This document shows, piece after piece, positions 1-5,897 of a DNA stretch of 9,181 nt. This DNA comes from Verrucomicrobia bacterium UBA3841. Lineage in GTDB: Bacteria > Verrucomicrobiota > Kiritimatiellia > RFP12 > UBA1067. The notes under the pieces were generated by a model that saw only the letters and a program-made list of their open reading frames with translations, was not told where the DNA came from and ran no database searches. The translations under genes and the position numbers were made by a program. Numbering within the stretch: position 1 is the stretch's first letter; every line of letters begins with the position of its first letter. The stretch is taken from positions 1 to 9,181 of the forward strand of contig DGHT01000020.1 of the NCBI GenBank assembly GCA_002392765.1, read 5' to 3'.

Positions 1-1990
1 CGTTCGACGCCGTGTCCGTTATGGGCATGTCGCGTCTCGCCAGAAGAGAAAGCGAATCGACCGTTGGAGTAAAGACGTTCTCTCTGTCAAAGTATAGAAA
101 GCCTGGAATCCGCCTTGACATCGAGATGCCGAGGGACATCCTGAAACGGACGGAGCCGGCCGAAGGTCCGTCTATCGCGTCGCAACTGCCATCCGCGCAA
201 CCGCCGCAGGAATCGTCGCACCCGTCGCTGTCCGAAAGACGGTTCGAGGTTGTTTGAAAGGTATCGCCGCCGTATGAAGAATGAACGGCGCTGTCCGTCC
301 ATATCAGCGCGCCGTCGAGGTAGAGTTTCGCCTTTGCCTCGTCCGACATGCCGCCTGTCGTTTCCAACTCGACGGAAAGGAAATCGAAATCACCGATGTC
401 GGTGCCCAACTCCAACTCTGGTTCGCAGCTGCATACGCTGTAGCCGGTTTCGTTCGTTCCCGTGTGCCAGGATTCGTAAAGGCATTTCGAATCGAGAGGA
501 TACGCGCTTTTGCGTTTGAATGCAGCGGGATAATATCCGCCCGCATCCTGTTCGTATGCAACAGGGACAAGTGCGTCGCCTACATACGCATGTCCGCCCC
601 CGTATGTCACGGACGGCTTCAGGAAGAGGAGCATACTCCCGTCGGCAAGCGTGTATATGCCCGGTTCGAATACGAGCGAATCGCCTGAATCGGGGTAAAT
701 GGTTGAATGTGCGTTTCCCGGCAGCGGACTAGCGTTCGTTTCCTCGTCCGAAAGCGGCGCGGTGGCGGGTCTCGCAGATCTGTCGACCGACAATCTCGCG
801 CTCGGCGCATATCCGTCCTGCCATTCCCCGACAACGACATGATACCCGACGTCTGTTTCTGTATCGGTGTAATCATGCGAATCCGCGACAATGATTTGCG
901 GCTCGTAGAAGTGAAGATAGAGCGGCGAATCAAGCGAAACTTGCGCGGCGGTTGCGGCGATGGAGATTGTGACGGAAAGATTTTCGTTTGTCGAAAGCTG
1001 GAGCCGACAACTATCTGCGGAGACGGACGGTATCGTCCCGCACGATCCATCGCTGTCCTCGTAGGAAATCTGCGCGCCGGAAAGATTCCACCCGGCGGAT
1101 TCGTCCGGCGAGCCGGAAATGAAAACCTGCTTCCACGCCGTTGGACGCGGCGTTGCGACTTGAAGCGAATAGAACCCCGATCCCTGCGGGGACGCCAAAT
1201 CCGAAATGGCATTCGTTGAAAATGAAAGCGCGTCGGAAATCTTGAGAACCGGATATCCGTTCGCGTTCACAAAAAGCGACAGCGAAGAATTTGTCGGACT
1301 GGTCCCGGCTGCGATTTCCGAGAAATCGTCCCAACCGTCTCCATCGGTATCGGCGGAAAACGGATCTGTTAGCGCGACGTATCTTTCGAAGGAATCGTCG
1401 AGTCCTTCGCCGTCTGAGTCGTTTTCGCGGGCAAGCACGAAAAACGACGATGACGGCGGAGGCTTCGGAAGCGGAATGTTGAAGCGGAGATTCGTCTCGC
1501 CGTGCGGAACGATTGAAGATGCGACGTTTGTCCATGCGCTCGCGATTAAATCCCCGAATTTCGCGTAAGCGAGAATCCGCGAGCCGGGGAGAAAGTATTC
1601 GGAACCCAGGGATGCTTCGACATAGACGGAATTCGTAAAAGCGACAAAAGATGAGAATTGGATTCCATTGCCCGCTCCCCGTTCACCATAATTCCCCGCC
1701 GCCAAGATGGCGGCTTTCCCAGTTAGTTCCCCGTTCCCCGTTCCCTGTTCTCCGTTCCCCGATTTCCGTTTCTCGGCGCGGGTCATGTACGCGCCGGTGA
1801 AAGCGATGGCGGAGAAAAGGAGAACAAGAGCGGATTTGAAAAGCAGTCTCTCGCCGCCGACGCTCTTCAAAAAACTTGCGGCGGAGTGCCTGACGGATGC
1901 ATAAAGCCAGCGCATGGCTATCGCCGCCGACAATCCGGCAGCAGATGCCAAGAGCAGCGTTGCAAACATGTCATGGAGGGATTCGAGCAT
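1..1990 (-). CDS. Large predicted exported protein, N-terminal 663 residues (3' end beyond window); possibly RHS/YD-repeat type
   Basis: I translated this frame by hand: it is open from the ATG at 1988-1990 to the left edge, with an in-frame TGA 15 nt upstream of the ATG. Hydrophobic stretches lie at about residues 8-26 and 53-69, separated by a basic loop (R27, R34, K42, R48), suggesting a membrane anchor or a late signal peptide if translation starts at M26. A Gly/Asn-rich linker (about 73-89) is encoded by 7-bp repeats. Two Asp-rich, thrombospondin-type-3/EF-hand-like motifs follow (DSDGEGLDD at 191-199, DTDGDGWDD at 214-222), which usually bind calcium in exported proteins. The middle is Ser/Thr/Asp-rich and beta-like. 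Residues 591-603 hold C-X3-C-X2-C-X4-C followed by DGPSAGSVRF and FLYFDRENVFTP, which resembles what I recall just before the repeat region of RHS-type proteins in PVC bacteria. The frame is well supported; the RHS label is a guess because the C-terminus is missing. Confidence 0.75.
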   Translation of the reverse strand, partial: MLESLHDMFATLLLASAAGLSAAIAMRWLYASVRHSAASFLKSVGGERLLFKSALVLLFSAIAFTGAYMTRAEKRKSGNGEQGTGNGELTGKAAILAAGNYGERGAGNGIQFSSFVAFTNSVYVEASLGSEYFLPGSRILAYAKFGDLIASAWTNVASSIVPHGETNLRFNIPLPKPPPSSSFFVLARENDSDGEGLDDSFERYVALTDPFSADTDGDGWDDFSEIAAGTSPTNSSLSLFVNANGYPVLKISDALSFSTNAISDLASPQGSGFYSLQVATPRPTAWKQVFISGSPDESAGWNLSGAQISYEDSDGSCGTIPSVSADSCRLQLSTNENLSVTISIAATAAQVSLDSPLYLHFYEPQIIVADSHDYTDTETDVGYHVVVGEWQDGYAPSARLSVDRSARPATAPLSDEETNASPLPGNAHSTIYPDSGDSLVFEPGIYTLADGSMLLFLKPSVTYGGGHAYVGDALVPVAYEQDAGGYYPAAFKRKSAYPLDSKCLYESWHTGTNETGYSVCSCEPELELGTDIGDFDFLSVELETTGGMSDEAKAKLYLDGALIWTDSAVHSSYGGDTFQTTSNRLSDSDGCDDSCGGCADGSCDAIDGPSAGSVRFRMSLGISMSRRIPGFLYFDRENVFTPTVDSLSLLARRDMPITDTASN
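1698..1714. repeat. Perfect 6-bp inverted repeat (GCCGCC/GGCGGC, 5-nt loop) inside the exported-protein gene
   Basis: The sequence GCCGCCAAGATGGCGGC is a perfect 6-bp GC-only inverted repeat around a 5-nt loop. In the mRNA of the minus-strand gene it would form a strong hairpin, and it encodes part of the stretch KAAILAAG (about residues 92-99). It lies 11 bp from the 7-bp repeat tract. Together the two look like intergenic repeat material retained within an open frame. No T-tract follows on either strand, so it is not an evident terminator. Confidence 0.5.
1726..1774 (-). repeat. Tandem 7-bp repeat (consensus GGGGAAC on minus strand), 5 good plus 2 degenerate units, within coding sequence
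   Basis: Read on the plus strand the units are GTTCCCC, GTTCCCC, GTTCCCT, GTTCTCC, GTTCCCC, then the degenerate GATTTCC and GTTTCTC, with no spacer. They fall in the 5' part of the exported-protein gene, just after the second hydrophobic segment, and encode a Gly/Asn/Glu-rich linker (about residues 73-89). Seven is not a multiple of three, so gain or loss of one unit would shift the reading frame. Confidence 0.85.
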
Positions 1991-1999
1991 TCCGCCACA

Positions 2000-2008
2000 A
2001 TTATATCA
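2000..2008 (-). promoter_or_regulatory. Extended -10 promoter element (TGATATAAT) of the exported-protein gene
   Basis: On the minus strand TGATATAAT is an exact extended -10 match (TG, one base, TATAAT). I see no good -35 hexamer 16-18 nt upstream, as is common for extended -10 promoters. Only 9 nt separate TATAAT from the ATG at 1990, so a start point about 7 nt downstream would leave a leader of 2-3 nt, an essentially leaderless mRNA. If a leader is needed, translation would start at M8 (1969) or M26 (1915) instead. Confidence 0.5.
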
Positions 2009-2046
2009 AAACGCATTCCAAAACGCGAGATTTATTCTTGACCGGC

Positions 2047-2069
2047 CGCGCGGGACGCGCGACCGCGCG
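2047..2069. repeat. GC-rich hairpin (7-bp stem, 9-nt loop) between the sigma factor gene and the exported-protein gene
   Basis: CGCGCGG at 2047-2053 and CCGCGCG at 2063-2069 are perfect inverted copies around a 9-nt loop that is itself CG-rich. The hairpin sits about 100 nt after the sigma factor stop codon and could slow or end transcription of the cluster. No T-run follows it on the minus strand, so it is not a canonical intrinsic terminator. Confidence 0.45.
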
Positions 2070-2070
2070 A

Positions 2071-2110
2071 GTTGAAAGGTTGAATGGTTGAAAAGTTGAA
2101 AGGTTGAAAA
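2071..2110. repeat. Tandem 8-bp repeat, five units of GTTGAAAR type
   Basis: The units in order are GTTGAAAG, GTTGAATG, GTTGAAAA, GTTGAAAG and GTTGAAAA, contiguous and without spacers. The array is intergenic, between the GC hairpin and a second 8-bp array that continues in the same phase. Variation is confined to the last two positions of each unit. The AT-rich character contrasts with the GC-rich genes around it. Confidence 0.9.
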
Positions 2111-2158
2111 GCAATTCCGCAATTCCACAATTCCACAATTTCATAATTTCACAAATCC
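2111..2158. repeat. Tandem 8-bp repeat, six units of RCAATTCC type, in phase with the preceding array
   Basis: The units in order are GCAATTCC, GCAATTCC, ACAATTCC, ACAATTTC, ATAATTTC and ACAAATCC. The last ends 8 bp before the sigma factor stop codon. The unit length equals that of the neighbouring GTTGAAAR array and the junction at 2110/2111 preserves the 8-bp phase. Units decay from left to right toward the sigma gene. Confidence 0.9.
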
Positions 2159-2166
2159 CGTGTCCC

Positions 2167-2760
2167 CTACGGGCGCTCAAGGCAGAGGCGCTGCGCGATC
2201 TTCGCCGCGCGCGCGATCAGGCGGCTCTTGATTACGTCCACGTTCGCGCGCGTCACGCCCAGCTCCTTTGCGACCTTTTCGGGACTTTCGTTCTGCAGCG
2301 CAAGACGGCGGAAGACGTTCCTGTGGACGGAATTGACGGACTCGTCCGACAGGACTTCGCCTATCGCCAACTCCATCGCGGACGCGAGCCATTCATCGTC
2401 CTCGCGCTCGTCGCCGCCCGGCGGCTCCGCGGCGTTCTCAAGTCCCTTCTTGATGCGGCTGTCGCGTTCGCGTCGCCTCAAAGCATCCATCGCCTTGTAC
2501 TTGAGGATTCCCGCAAGATAACAGTGGAAGCTGCCATTTTCGTCCGGCGAATAACGCCAGTTCGGAAGCTGCCGCGCAAGCGCCGCCATCGTTTCCTGTA
2601 TCAGATCGTCCGCGTCGTTGCCGAGGGAGGGGAAACGCGCCTGGAGAAACGAGCGCAACGGCTCGCGGTAGCGGTCGTACATCTCCTTCCACCGCCGGCT
2701 GCCGGGATCGGAGGATATCGCCATTATCAGCGAAACTGACGTTTTAGGCAGCTGCGGCAT
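2167..2760 (-). CDS. Sigma-70 family (ECF-like) RNA polymerase sigma factor
   Basis: This 197-residue protein has only the two conserved sigma regions of extracytoplasmic-function factors. Region 2 spans about residues 24-100: RWKEMYDRY, then DADDLIQET (49-57), the core-polymerase and -10 contact segment, then a basic DALRRRER end. After an acidic linker (about 107-125), region 4 spans about 140-192, with a helix-turn-helix in SPEKVAKELGVTRANVDVIKSR that should read the -35 element. The start is the ATG at 2758-2760, 13 nt after the hydG-like stop; I see no clear Shine-Dalgarno sequence, so coupling to the upstream gene is likely. No anti-sigma factor is recognisable nearby. It closes the housekeeping cluster and lies just upstream of the exported-protein gene. 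The factor class is clear; the target genes are unknown. Confidence 0.92.
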   Translation of the reverse strand: MPQLPKTSVSLIMAISSDPGSRRWKEMYDRYREPLRSFLQARFPSLGNDADDLIQETMAALARQLPNWRYSPDENGSFHCYLAGILKYKAMDALRRRERDSRIKKGLENAAEPPGGDEREDDEWLASAMELAIGEVLSDESVNSVHRNVFRRLALQNESPEKVAKELGVTRANVDVIKSRLIARAAKIAQRLCLERP

Positions 2761-2773
2761 GGTGCGGCGGAGT

Positions 2774-4297
2774 TCAGAAAAACAGATCCCGCTCTCCGCG
2801 GCAGGTCGCTTCGTACTGCTTCATGACCGTCGGGTAGAACTTCGGCAGCCACTCCTTGATCCCCGCGAGCTCTTTTTCTATCAGCGCGTTTCCGATGGCG
2901 CGCGTCCCGTCGCTCGCGAAATCGTCGAGCCACTCGCGGAAGGTTAGCACGGCGTTTATCTTGCAGAACTTCCCTTCCCGGCCCGTCTTGAGCGCGTCCA
3001 TTATGCAGCCTCCCGTCCTTCCGCAGCGGTAGCCGGCCGTGCAGAACGACGTGATGATGCCGCGCGAGGCCAGATAGCGGACCATCTCGTCGATCGAACG
3101 GTTGTCGCCCAGCATGAACTGCTGGCGCTCCTTCTCCTGGTGGGACTCTTCGGCGAAATCGCTGTAGCCCTTGATTGCGATGTTGGACGAGCAGTCGAGC
3201 TGGGTCATGCCATGGTCGATGACGCGGTTGCGCGACGCCGGACTTTCGCGGGCGGTCACTATGATGCCGGTGTAGGGGACGGAAAGGCGCGCGATCACGA
3301 GTATCTTCGCGAAAGTGTCGTCGTCGATGAGCCACGGACTTTCCTCCGGCACGCGCGTTCCGCTGGCCGGCTCGAGCCGCGGGAACGAAAGCGTGTGCGG
3401 TCCGATATTGAACCAGCGTTCCAGGTCGCGCGCGTGCAGGATGGTGGCGAGAAGCTCGTACCGCCAGTCGCAAAGACCGTAGAGAACCCCGAAGCCGACA
3501 TCGTCGACGCCCGCCTCGAGGCAGCGGTGGAAGCATGTCGTGCGCCAGTCGTAATTGCCCTTGACGCTCCACGCCGGGTGCATCGATTCGTAGAGTTTGC
3601 GGTCGTACGTTTCCTGGAACACCTGGAACGTGCCGATTCCGACGCTCCTCAGAACCTTCAGATCTTCCACGGGAAGCGGCGCGGCGTTCACGTTGACGCG
3701 GCGTATGCCGACGGGCGCTCCCGTGCGCGGCGCCTTCACCTGCCGCGAATAGCAGGTCCTTATCGTTTCGGCGATGTACTCGGTGGATGTCGAAGGATGC
3801 TCGCCGTACACGGCGATGACGCGCTTGTGGCCGATGCGTCCGGCGATGACGTCGATTTCCTCTTTGAGTTCGTCCATCGTCAGCACGCGGCGCTTCTGGA
3901 GATCGTTCCCCGCCCTGAAGCCGCAGTACCTGCAGCCGTTGACGCAGAGGTTCGACATGTACAGCGGCGCGAACATCACGATCCTGTTGTCGTAGACCTT
4001 GTGCTTTATGCGGTCGGCGGCCGCGCGCATCTCGGCGAAAAGGCCGGGGTCGGAGACGCCCGACATCAAAGCCGCCGTCTCTTCCGGAAGGAGCGTCTCG
4101 CACGTCGATTCGCTTTTCGCGATTATCTCCCGCACGCGCGCAGGGTCCGGGGGCATGGCCGCGATTTGCGAAATGCAGCGCGATATGAGCGCGTCGTCGA
4201 TGAAATGCCTGCCGCCCGGCAGGTATTTGTCGATTTCCCCCTGCACGATGAAATTCTTGGTGTAGTCGGCTGCGTCCTTGAATTTTCTGATAGCCAT
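2774..4297 (-). CDS. hydG: HydG-family radical SAM protein ([FeFe]-hydrogenase maturase or divergent paralog)
   Basis: HydG cleaves tyrosine to p-cresol and uses the remaining glycine fragment to make the CO and cyanide ligands of the [FeFe]-hydrogenase H-cluster. The radical SAM motif C118-X3-C122-X2-C125 (CVNGCRYC) is intact. Other family blocks are recognisable: RRVNVN, FQETYDRKLYESMHP, DDVGFGVLYGL, IGPHTLSFPR, DDDTFAKI, LSVPYTGIIVTARES, DNRSIDEMV and a C-terminal LTFREWLDDFAS. Two features are odd. The C-terminal C-X2-C-X22-C motif of HydG reads C419-T-A-G422...C445, with extra Cys at 425 and 431. The usual Ser/Gly-rich loop is QLDCSSNIAIKGY (366-378). It may therefore be a paralog with a changed role. 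The ATG at 4297 was chosen because it leaves a 23-nt gap after guaA; an in-frame ATG at 4330 would overlap guaA by 10 nt. Neither start has a good Shine-Dalgarno. No hydE, hydF or hydrogenase gene is in the window. Confidence 0.85.
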   Translation of the reverse strand: MAIRKFKDAADYTKNFIVQGEIDKYLPGGRHFIDDALISRCISQIAAMPPDPARVREIIAKSESTCETLLPEETAALMSGVSDPGLFAEMRAAADRIKHKVYDNRIVMFAPLYMSNLCVNGCRYCGFRAGNDLQKRRVLTMDELKEEIDVIAGRIGHKRVIAVYGEHPSTSTEYIAETIRTCYSRQVKAPRTGAPVGIRRVNVNAAPLPVEDLKVLRSVGIGTFQVFQETYDRKLYESMHPAWSVKGNYDWRTTCFHRCLEAGVDDVGFGVLYGLCDWRYELLATILHARDLERWFNIGPHTLSFPRLEPASGTRVPEESPWLIDDDTFAKILVIARLSVPYTGIIVTARESPASRNRVIDHGMTQLDCSSNIAIKGYSDFAEESHQEKERQQFMLGDNRSIDEMVRYLASRGIITSFCTAGYRCGRTGGCIMDALKTGREGKFCKINAVLTFREWLDDFASDGTRAIGNALIEKELAGIKEWLPKFYPTVMKQYEATCRGERDLFF

Positions 4298-4320
4298 TTC
4301 TAGTATTCCCGGGGTACTGC

Positions 4321-5871
4321 CTATTCCCATTCTATCGTAGCCGGAGGCTTGGAGGAAATATCGTACACCACTCGGTTGATGCCGCGCACTTCGTTAATTA
4401 TCCTGTTCGAGATCGCGGCAAGGGTCTCGTACGGGATGCGCGTCCAGTCCGCGGTCATGGCGTCCACGGAATCGACCGACCTTACCGCGCACGTGTATTC
4501 GTACGTCCTCTGGTCCCCCATGACGCCTACCGTCCTGACGGGCAGAAGGACGGCGAAAGTCTGCCATATCTCCTTGTAGAACGGGAGTTTGCGTATCTCT
4601 TCCTGCACGCGCAGATCGGCCTGCCGGAGAAGGCGCACTTTCTCCTCGGTCACTTCGCCGAGAACCCTGACGCCCAGTCCGGGCCCCGGAAAAGGCTGGC
4701 GGTCGAGCAGCTCCGGATCCATCCCGAGAACGCGTCCCACCGCCCTGACCTCGTCCTTGAAGAGATCCCTCAACGGCTCCACAAGTTCGAACTTCAGATC
4801 CGGCGGCAACCCGCCGACGTTGTGGTGGCTCTTTATCGTATGGCTCGGTCCGTTTTTGGAAGAGGAGCTTTCTATGACGTCGGGATAGATCGTGCCCTGT
4901 CCGAGGAACCGGCAGTGGCGGAATTTCCTCGCCTCTTCCGCGAACACGTTCACGAACTCCCTGCCTATGATCTTCCGCTTCGCTTCCGGATCCTCCACGC
5001 CCTTCAAGGCGGAATAGAACCGGTCCGCCGCGCGCGCCACGGTGAGATCCATTCCGAGCTTGTCCCTGAACATCTTCTCGACCTGGACGTCCTCCCCGAA
5101 GCGGAGAAGACCGTTGTCCACGAAAATGCAGTGCAGCCTGTCGCCTATCGCCCTGTGGAGCAGAACGGCCACCACGGACGAATCCACGCCTCCGGAAAGG
5201 CCCAGAACAACTTCGTCGCAGCCGATGCGTCCGCGCAGGCTTTCGACGGTCGCGTCGATCCAGTCGTCGAGCTTCCACTTACCGGCCGCGCCGCACACCT
5301 TGAAGAGGAAATTCGAGAGAATCGCGCCGCCGTTCTGGGTGTGGGCCACTTCGGGGTGGAACTGGATGGCGTAGAACCTGCGGCTTTCGTCGCGCACCGC
5401 GGCGTACGGACAGTTTGCGCTAGACGCCGAAACTTTGAAGCCCGGCGGAAGCGCGCTCACCATGTCGCCGTGGCTCATCCACACGGTGAACGACGGCGGC
5501 AGGCCGGTGAAAAGATCGTTACCCGGATCCGTATCTATGACGGTCTTCCCGTACTCGCGGCTTTCGCCGGGACGCACCTCGCCGCCGAGTTCGCGGGCCA
5601 TCAACTGCATCCCGTAGCAAATTCCAAGAACCGGCGCGCCCATGCGGAAGACGCCCGGATCGACAGACGGCGCGCCGGGCGCGAACACGCTGTTCGGACC
5701 CCCGGAGAGGATGATCCCCTTGGGCGGATTTTCCGCCAATTCCGCCGCAGTCGTGTCGAACGGGAGTATTTCCGAATAGACGTGCATCTCCCTGATGCGG
5801 CGCGCTATCAGTTGCGTGTACTGCGAACCGTAGTCAAGAATCGCGATTCTCTCGGCAACGTCCGTACCCAT
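4321..5871 (-). CDS. guaA: GMP synthase (glutamine-hydrolysing)
   Basis: GuaA converts XMP to GMP using ATP and ammonia from glutamine, the last step of guanylate synthesis, in the cytoplasm. The 516-residue protein has the normal family length and all domains. The class I glutamine amidotransferase comes first, with LSGGPNSVF (55-63), nucleophile C85 in GICYGMQL, and H172/E174 in QFHPEVAHT. The ATP-pyrophosphatase follows, with its P-loop SGGVDSS (226-232), GQGTIYPDVIES and SHHNVGGLP. The C-terminal dimerisation/XMP domain ends in the typical KPPATIEWE. The start is the ATG at 5871 because GGGAGG at 5880-5885 lies 8 nt upstream; an ATG at 5877 would be only 2 nt from it, and a GTG at 5901 overlapping the ilvN stop lacks support. 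It sits 26 nt after ilvN. Nothing suggests loss of function. Confidence 0.98.
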   Translation of the reverse strand: MGTDVAERIAILDYGSQYTQLIARRIREMHVYSEILPFDTTAAELAENPPKGIILSGGPNSVFAPGAPSVDPGVFRMGAPVLGICYGMQLMARELGGEVRPGESREYGKTVIDTDPGNDLFTGLPPSFTVWMSHGDMVSALPPGFKVSASSANCPYAAVRDESRRFYAIQFHPEVAHTQNGGAILSNFLFKVCGAAGKWKLDDWIDATVESLRGRIGCDEVVLGLSGGVDSSVVAVLLHRAIGDRLHCIFVDNGLLRFGEDVQVEKMFRDKLGMDLTVARAADRFYSALKGVEDPEAKRKIIGREFVNVFAEEARKFRHCRFLGQGTIYPDVIESSSSKNGPSHTIKSHHNVGGLPPDLKFELVEPLRDLFKDEVRAVGRVLGMDPELLDRQPFPGPGLGVRVLGEVTEEKVRLLRQADLRVQEEIRKLPFYKEIWQTFAVLLPVRTVGVMGDQRTYEYTCAVRSVDSVDAMTADWTRIPYETLAAISNRIINEVRGINRVVYDISSKPPATIEWE

Positions 5872-5879
5872 CGGCATAT

Positions 5880-5885
5880 CCTCCC
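5880..5885 (-). promoter_or_regulatory. Ribosome binding site of guaA (GGGAGG), deciding the start codon
   Basis: On the minus strand GGGAGG lies 8 nt before the ATG at 5871 and only 2 nt before the in-frame ATG at 5877. The spacing favours 5871, which puts the first conserved residues (IAILDYGSQ) at the N-terminus, as in other GMP synthases. Confidence 0.75.
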
Positions 5886-5897
5886 GGAATCGAGCCG

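Noticed and set aside
180..222. C-X3-C-X2-C in the exported protein read as a radical SAM motif
   Set aside because: The spacing matches by chance; the surrounding sequence is Asp/Gly-rich, with no SAM-binding barrel features, in a predicted extracellular region.
1206..1568. Ser-rich plus-strand open frame resembling a secreted protein
   Set aside because: It is the complement of the Asp-rich calcium motifs (GAC/TCC codons read as Ser/Val) in the minus-strand exported-protein gene, which has a longer coherent frame.
2047..2069. Intrinsic transcription terminator after the sigma factor gene
   Set aside because: The hairpin is strong but no T-tract follows on the minus strand, so I list it only as an inverted repeat.
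2071..2158. CRISPR-like array
   Set aside because: Units are 8 bp and contiguous with no spacers, and no cas genes are present.
2774..4297. ThiH (2-iminoacetate synthase) instead of HydG
   Set aside because: The length (507 residues) and the C-terminal FCTAGYR...GRTG and LTFREWLDDFAS blocks belong to the HydG branch; ThiH is shorter and lacks them.
3140..4303. Long plus-strand open frame (387 codons) opposite the hydG-like gene
   Set aside because: It lies wholly antisense to a gene with clear radical SAM motifs, has an Arg/Ala/His-rich composition typical of GC-rich shadows and no recognisable family.
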